The translations under genes were made by a program, and so were the position numbers. A DNA stretch of 34,098 nucleotides from an uncultured Candidatus Saccharibacteria bacterium (GTDB taxonomy: Bacteria; Patescibacteriota; Saccharimonadia; Saccharimonadales; CAIOMD01): NCBI GenBank assembly GCA_903859365.1, contig CAIOMD010000012.1:1-34098 (forward strand), read 5' to 3'. Each line of letters opens with the position of its first letter. The first letter of the stretch is position 1. Positions 29,842-34,098 of this stretch are shown one piece after another. The notes under the pieces are model-generated. The model was not told where the DNA came from. It ran no database searches and saw only the letters and a list, made by a program, of their open reading frames with translations.

Positions 29842-30459
29842 ATGCAACCAACCGTCGAAGATGATAGATTAAAACAAAATGTGTTTACCAAAGATCAGGT
29901 TGAAAAAAAAGAGCGAAAAAAGCTTTTTTTTATCATTCCAGCGGTCTTAATTACGCTATGGCTCATCGTAACTTACGTTGTTTCTCCTTTTATGGTGGAT
30001 GGTATTTCGATGCAACCTACGTTTCACACCGGAGATATCGTGCTGGTGTGGCGACTTCCACAAACCTGGGCTTCAATAACCAAGACTGAATATGTTCCAC
30101 AAAGAACAAATGTCGTTGTACTTAATCAAACTGCAGTGTCTGGAGAAGTTTTAATCAAGCGAGTGATTGGCTTACCGAAAGATCATATCGTTATTGCCAA
30201 TAACACTATCACAATATATAACACCCTCAGCCCTGGTGGGTTTAATCCTGATGGTGCAGCATTTGCAAAAAATCTCCTTCCCCCACTTGGTACCTATGAT
30301 GAAACGGTCGCGAACGGTCAAATATTTGCAATGGGTGACAATCGCAACTCAGGAGCTTCAATTGATTCTCGCTCAAATATTGGAGCTGTCACCACTAAAA
30401 CAATTGCCGGCCAGGTTATCCTACGCATCTACCCATTCAATAAAATTACGCTGTTTTAA
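29842..30459 (+). CDS. lepB: Signal peptidase I
   Basis: N-terminal TM, VSPFMVDGISMQPTFHTGDIVLV (Ser), EVLIKRVIGLPKDHIVI (Lys), FAMGDNRNSGASIDSRSNIGAV. Confidence 0.94.
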   Translation: MQPTVEDDRLKQNVFTKDQVEKKERKKLFFIIPAVLITLWLIVTYVVSPFMVDGISMQPTFHTGDIVLVWRLPQTWASITKTEYVPQRTNVVVLNQTAVSGEVLIKRVIGLPKDHIVIANNTITIYNTLSPGGFNPDGAAFAKNLLPPLGTYDETVANGQIFAMGDNRNSGASIDSRSNIGAVTTKTIAGQVILRIYPFNKITLF

Positions 30460-31430
30460 AATTTACCTGACGTAATATGCAGCGATTCATCTACCTCGCT
30501 GTAATGTGGCTTTTCAATCTGGGCTTCTTTATCTAGTCCATGATCAATTTTGTAAAAATGTCTTCGAACCAGAAAATGTATAAATGCGAGGAGGAGTAGG
30601 AAAACAAGTGCAACACCAATAACTATTCCTATTGCTACGGTCTTATTTTTTGAGCGATAGATATAGCTTCTAATTGCCAATCCCCCACTGAAATCAAATC
30701 CTCCATCAACTTTCTTAGCTATTGTTAGTAGTTGCCCGTTTTTGAATGAAACCTGAATTGTTACTTGATTGCTACCGCCAGTTAAATAATTATGATTTAC
30801 CGGATCAAGCTTTTTTGACGAATAAAGAAATGAAGGGCCATCATAGTAGTCAACTTTGGTAAATTCTGCATTAGAAATATCATCGAGTTTATACATCTGG
30901 ATATCGTCAGTGGCTTTTGAGCTGGTTGGCACTGTCAATACGCCGCTATAGTTATTAAAAGTAGTGTTACAGGCAGTTGTAACCGAGCTACAAATTGAGT
31001 TATTGGCTAGAAATAAAAGCTGAAAAGTTGCCTGATACACCTCCACGTTCTCTTGGGCTGAATACGTTATTATAACGACACCATTCAATTTTTGATTGTT
31101 CGCCTCACTCGTTACTTTGGCCCAGTTATTGATAACGGCCGTCGTTGAGCCTATAAGCTTACAGCTCATATCGCTTAGATTCTGCAAATAAACATTAACT
31201 GGTGTCGATACTTCACTCGCTGCATTCAGTCGTACGTATACTGATGTACCTCCAGCAAAGTTATCTACCGGTTCTGAAACTGAATAAGGATTAGTATCAC
31301 ATTGCCCAACGTTCGCTGGCGTCGTAGCTTGCGGAACACTAGCTGGAGACTGCGCATAGCTAGTTAGGGGCAAAACAATACTAAAAAGCATCGTAAGACT
31401 GAGACTAAAGATGGAGATTTTTATTTTCAT
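30456..31430 (-). CDS. Secreted, C-terminally membrane-anchored hypothetical protein
   Basis: Signal peptide KIKISIFSLSLTMLFSIVLPLTSYAQS, extracellular region with four Cys, C-terminal TM TVAIGIVIGVALVFLLLLAFIHFLV. Confidence 0.8.
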   Translation of the reverse strand: MKIKISIFSLSLTMLFSIVLPLTSYAQSPASVPQATTPANVGQCDTNPYSVSEPVDNFAGGTSVYVRLNAASEVSTPVNVYLQNLSDMSCKLIGSTTAVINNWAKVTSEANNQKLNGVVIITYSAQENVEVYQATFQLLFLANNSICSSVTTACNTTFNNYSGVLTVPTSSKATDDIQMYKLDDISNAEFTKVDYYDGPSFLYSSKKLDPVNHNYLTGGSNQVTIQVSFKNGQLLTIAKKVDGGFDFSGGLAIRSYIYRSKNKTVAIGIVIGVALVFLLLLAFIHFLVRRHFYKIDHGLDKEAQIEKPHYSEVDESLHITSGKF

Positions 31431-31515
31431 TTTTCTACTCTCTTTTTAATTATATGCTAAGCTAGCTAAAAATTACTCCCCACTACACGTTATTTCGCTT
31501 ACTGTGGATAACTAT

Positions 31516-31544
31516 TTTACAACATCAATGCTATTGCTTATACT
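31516..31544 (+). promoter_or_regulatory. Sigma70-type promoter for the pilin-like gene
   Basis: TTTACA - 17 nt - TATACT, upstream of an AAAGGA Shine-Dalgarno-like site and ATG at 31591. Confidence 0.6.
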
Positions 31545-31590
31545 AAGCCCAGATAGCTAAAAATATAAAAAACAGAAAAAAGGAATAAGT

Positions 31591-32226
31591 ATGAAACTAC
31601 ATTTAAAAAAGCTTAGCCAAAGTGGATTCTCCCACTTTGAACTACTAGTAATAATCGGGGTAACTGTTGTTGTTGCAGGAGTTGGTACATTTGTATATAG
31701 CAAAGTTCATAAATCTCACGCCGGTGGTTACAATTACACCTATGTCGGCTCGGCTATTGCCAAAACAAACCCTATAGACTTTTATGCATGTAAGCAACTT
31801 AACGAAGGTGGGCAAACATTCACTTATAATTTCTTTGCAAATAATTTTTCATCAAAAATAAATCCAACGGTAACCTATACCGAAATGGCTGTTGGCACTA
31901 ATAATCTCTTTAATAAAGTTATTTCATCCCACAGCTCCAATGTGTGGGTTCATAATGCTGTATCATTTGCTCCTGTTTCTCAATATGTATCAGGAGTAGG
32001 TGACAAAAATAATCCTTCCTATGTCTCCAATGTTTCGTATGCATCATACGGTAACGGATCAACACTATATAGCACACAAGGATACAAGGTGATTGTAGCG
32101 CTGAATGATCAAATAAAAATAACCCTCAATGTTAATGGCGAGATCTATATTCCTCAATCAATCTTCAGCCCACGCAACCAGCCTGCTTACGTTGCTGCTA
32201 GTTATGTCTCAAATTGTACGAACTAA
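31591..32226 (+). CDS. Type IV pilin-like protein
   Basis: N-terminus KKLSQSGFSHFELLVIIGVTVVVAGVGTFVY matches the prepilin G|F...E pattern plus hydrophobic helix. Confidence 0.75.
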   Translation: MKLHLKKLSQSGFSHFELLVIIGVTVVVAGVGTFVYSKVHKSHAGGYNYTYVGSAIAKTNPIDFYACKQLNEGGQTFTYNFFANNFSSKINPTVTYTEMAVGTNNLFNKVISSHSSNVWVHNAVSFAPVSQYVSGVGDKNNPSYVSNVSYASYGNGSTLYSTQGYKVIVALNDQIKITLNVNGEIYIPQSIFSPRNQPAYVAASYVSNCTN

Positions 32227-33441
32227 AAGGTTACAATTAAGCGTGAAGAGCAGTAACTCTACCTCTGGCAAGGATACGTTAGACAAAAAATAGAGACAAA
32301 TTGATAGTTCAAGAAGAAGCATAACAACAAGTTCAGCTGTTAATTTCGCGTGTAGTGCTCGAAGGATTGTCATACCAAATATAGCTAGATAGAGTAGGCC
32401 TGCTAGTAGGCCAAACTGCAAAATCCTATCCAAAAATATGTTATGACTCGATGAGAATATAAATCCATCAGCACATGTTTTTCTTAACTCCAGAACGCTC
32501 AATAATTTCTGGCAGGGAATCACATGCTCAATATTCCCTACCCCCACTCCCAGTAATGGTACGCTTTGCACTTGCCGCAAGGTGATGTTCTGTAGTTCCA
32601 ACCTATAACTGACACTGCTGCCATAATCCGCTACTCCAGTAATTCGCGTAACATGAATAGTAAAACTAAAGATAAGGAATATAGCTGCTGCTGCTGCATA
32701 TAAAAAAGCTAATTCTTTTCTGTGCGACTTAAGATACCAAAAAAGCACCAGACTTAACAGTATAGTAGTGACAATAACAAACCGCGTGCCAGATAGATAC
32801 AGCACTCCTGCAAGCATAGCCTCGATTCCAAAGAAAGCAGTGCGGTATTTGTGCTGTACGAATTTCGTATAGAAATAAGCATTAAGTAGCAGCCCAAGCC
32901 CTACAATCTCAGCTAATACATCGGACTGCTCGAATATACCAAAAAACCGTGAGAATCCGTGAGAGTTAAATAGTGCTACCGGGTAGCTATCTAGCCCCAC
33001 AACCACAGCAAATATATAGATAAGCCCCAGGATGAATGACCGAGACTGCTGCTGTGCCAGCAACCCAAGCAATAAAATGGATAGAAGCACTAGGCTACCC
33101 GTAGGATCATAAAACACACCCTCCAGGTTCATAGAACTATGATATTTGTATACATTTAGTCCAACAAGAATAATTAAGGCTAATAAAGGCCATCTGAGCG
33201 GTAGTTTCTTCAAATCCGAAATATGGTAGCGAATCAAATAAAACAACGCCAAAAAGCCTGCAAAAATCTGTAGGCGCATACTTACGACACCAATAGACAA
33301 ATCAAAAGTCAGGTGAGAGATAAAGATACTAAACAGCGCGAAGACAAGAATCAGCTTCTCCTGATTCGAGACCACCCTCACCCACTGACTAGCGACTTTC
33401 AACATCCTCATTGCTTTCAGTATACAGAACCACCCATCCAC
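32209..33441 (-). CDS. O-antigen ligase/polymerase-like multi-TM protein
   Basis: About ten hydrophobic segments; LLGVGVGNIEHVIP...SSHNIFLDRILQFGLLAGLLYLAIF is the Wzy/WaaL-type signature region. Confidence 0.8.
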   Translation of the reverse strand: MDGWFCILKAMRMLKVASQWVRVVSNQEKLILVFALFSIFISHLTFDLSIGVVSMRLQIFAGFLALFYLIRYHISDLKKLPLRWPLLALIILVGLNVYKYHSSMNLEGVFYDPTGSLVLLSILLLGLLAQQQSRSFILGLIYIFAVVVGLDSYPVALFNSHGFSRFFGIFEQSDVLAEIVGLGLLLNAYFYTKFVQHKYRTAFFGIEAMLAGVLYLSGTRFVIVTTILLSLVLFWYLKSHRKELAFLYAAAAAIFLIFSFTIHVTRITGVADYGSSVSYRLELQNITLRQVQSVPLLGVGVGNIEHVIPCQKLLSVLELRKTCADGFIFSSSHNIFLDRILQFGLLAGLLYLAIFGMTILRALHAKLTAELVVMLLLELSICLYFLSNVSLPEVELLLFTLNCNLLVRTI

Positions 33442-33450
33442 TCAAAAAGT

Positions 33451-33478
33451 AAAAGACCCACCGATTAGTGGGTCTTTT
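33451..33478. terminator. Rho-independent (possibly bidirectional) terminator
   Basis: AAAAGACCCAC-CGATTA-GTGGGTCTTTT, 11-bp stem with A/T flanks; lies between the stop of the propeller gene and the start of the O-antigen ligase-like gene. Confidence 0.8.
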
Positions 33479-33500
33479 AGATCATGAGGTCTTGTTTTGG

Positions 33501-34098
33501 TTACTTAACAATCTGAACAAGGCTGCCGTCTTTGGCGTTTAGTTCTGTGACTGAGTTATAACTATAAGTTGTTACCCAGATGTGTCCAAGATTATCTGAT
33601 GTTATGGCATAAGGTGCATCAAATCCGTGGCTTGCATTTTTATAGACTTTCACGAGACTACCGTCTTTGGCGTTTAGTTCTGTGACTGAGGTACCACTCC
33701 AATTTGTTACCCAGATGTGTCCAAGATTATCTGTGGTTATGGCACTAGGTTGACTAAATCCGTAGCTTGCACCTTTAATGACTTGAACGAGACTACCGTC
33801 TTTGGCGTTTAGTTCTGTGACTGAGTTACCACCCCAATTTGCTACCCAGATGTGTCCAAGATTATCTGAGGTTATGGAATGAGGTTGATTAAATCCGTAG
33901 CTTGCACCGCTATAGTTTTGAACGCGACTACCGTCTTTGGCGTTTAGTTCTGTGACTGAGTTATCTCCAAAGTTTGTTACCCAGATGTGTCCAAGATTAT
34001 CTGATGTTATGGCCCAAGGTTGATTAAATCCGTAGCTTGCACCGCTATAGTTTTGAACGCGACTACCGTCTTTGGCGTTTAGTTCTGTGACTGAGTTA
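33501..34098 (-). CDS. C-terminal part of a beta-propeller (NHL/SMP-30/Vgb-like) repeat protein, truncated at window edge
   Basis: Manual minus-strand translation gives 45-aa repeats such as NSVTELNAKDGSRVQNYSGASYGFNQPWAITSDNLGHIWVTNFGD, ending NAKDGSLVQIVK*. Not in the ORF track because the start is outside the window. Confidence 0.88.
   Translation of the reverse strand, partial: NSVTELNAKDGSRVQNYSGASYGFNQPWAITSDNLGHIWVTNFGDNSVTELNAKDGSRVQNYSGASYGFNQPHSITSDNLGHIWVANWGGNSVTELNAKDGSLVQVIKGASYGFSQPSAITTDNLGHIWVTNWSGTSVTELNAKDGSLVKVYKNASHGFDAPYAITSDNLGHIWVTTYSYNSVTELNAKDGSLVQIVK
33541..34098 (-). repeat. Coding tandem repeat, 135-bp period
   Basis: The anchor 'agttctgtgactgag' starts at 33541, 33676, 33811, 33946 and 34081, exactly 135 bp apart, with high nucleotide identity between units. 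Confidence 0.92.

Noticed and set aside
30167-30475. Alternative + strand ORF of 102 aa inside lepB
   Set aside because: Out of frame with well-conserved signal peptidase motifs.
33541-34098. CRISPR-like array
   Set aside because: The 135-bp period is in frame, repeats are coding with conserved 45-aa units, and there are no short repeats with unique spacers.

Overview
The window is 34.1 kb of low-GC, gene-dense bacterial DNA. Gene content and reduced, overlapping architecture suggest a Patescibacteria/CPR genome, probably Saccharibacteria (TM7)-like; this is inference, as there is no rRNA in the window. Most genes are on the minus strand. Housekeeping content: cysteine desulfurase, tatD, metG, FKBP PPIase, ABC transporter pair, membrane-tethered trypsin-like protease, tmRNA (ssrA), rsmA/ksgA, RpfB/YabE-like G5 transglycosylase, NUDIX, UvrD/PcrA helicase, tpiA-pgk-pyk, PP2C phosphatase with an FHA-like tail, PIG-L deacetylase, lepB, pilin-like protein and O-antigen-ligase-like protein. 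A 135-bp-period beta-propeller gene runs off the right edge. The strongest candidate for an undescribed system is at 2.1-8.0 kb. It is a complete but divergent F1 plus b/delta gene set (F-H-A-G-D-C order) with no a (atpB) or normal c (atpE) subunit gene. In the atpB/atpE position sits a secreted-domain protein ending in a two-helix hairpin. That hairpin resembles an F0 c subunit (GG...IGRNP loop) but lacks the ion-binding carboxylate. A fibre-like surface protein gene lies directly convergent with the module. I propose an 'F1-X0'-type ATPase coupled to an extracytoplasmic structure rather than an ion-translocating ATP synthase. Also notable: a tmRNA with a non-canonical T-loop, an unannotated 56-aa zinc-ribbon-like ORF, and a 22-bp perfect palindrome in the lepB divergent intergenic region.
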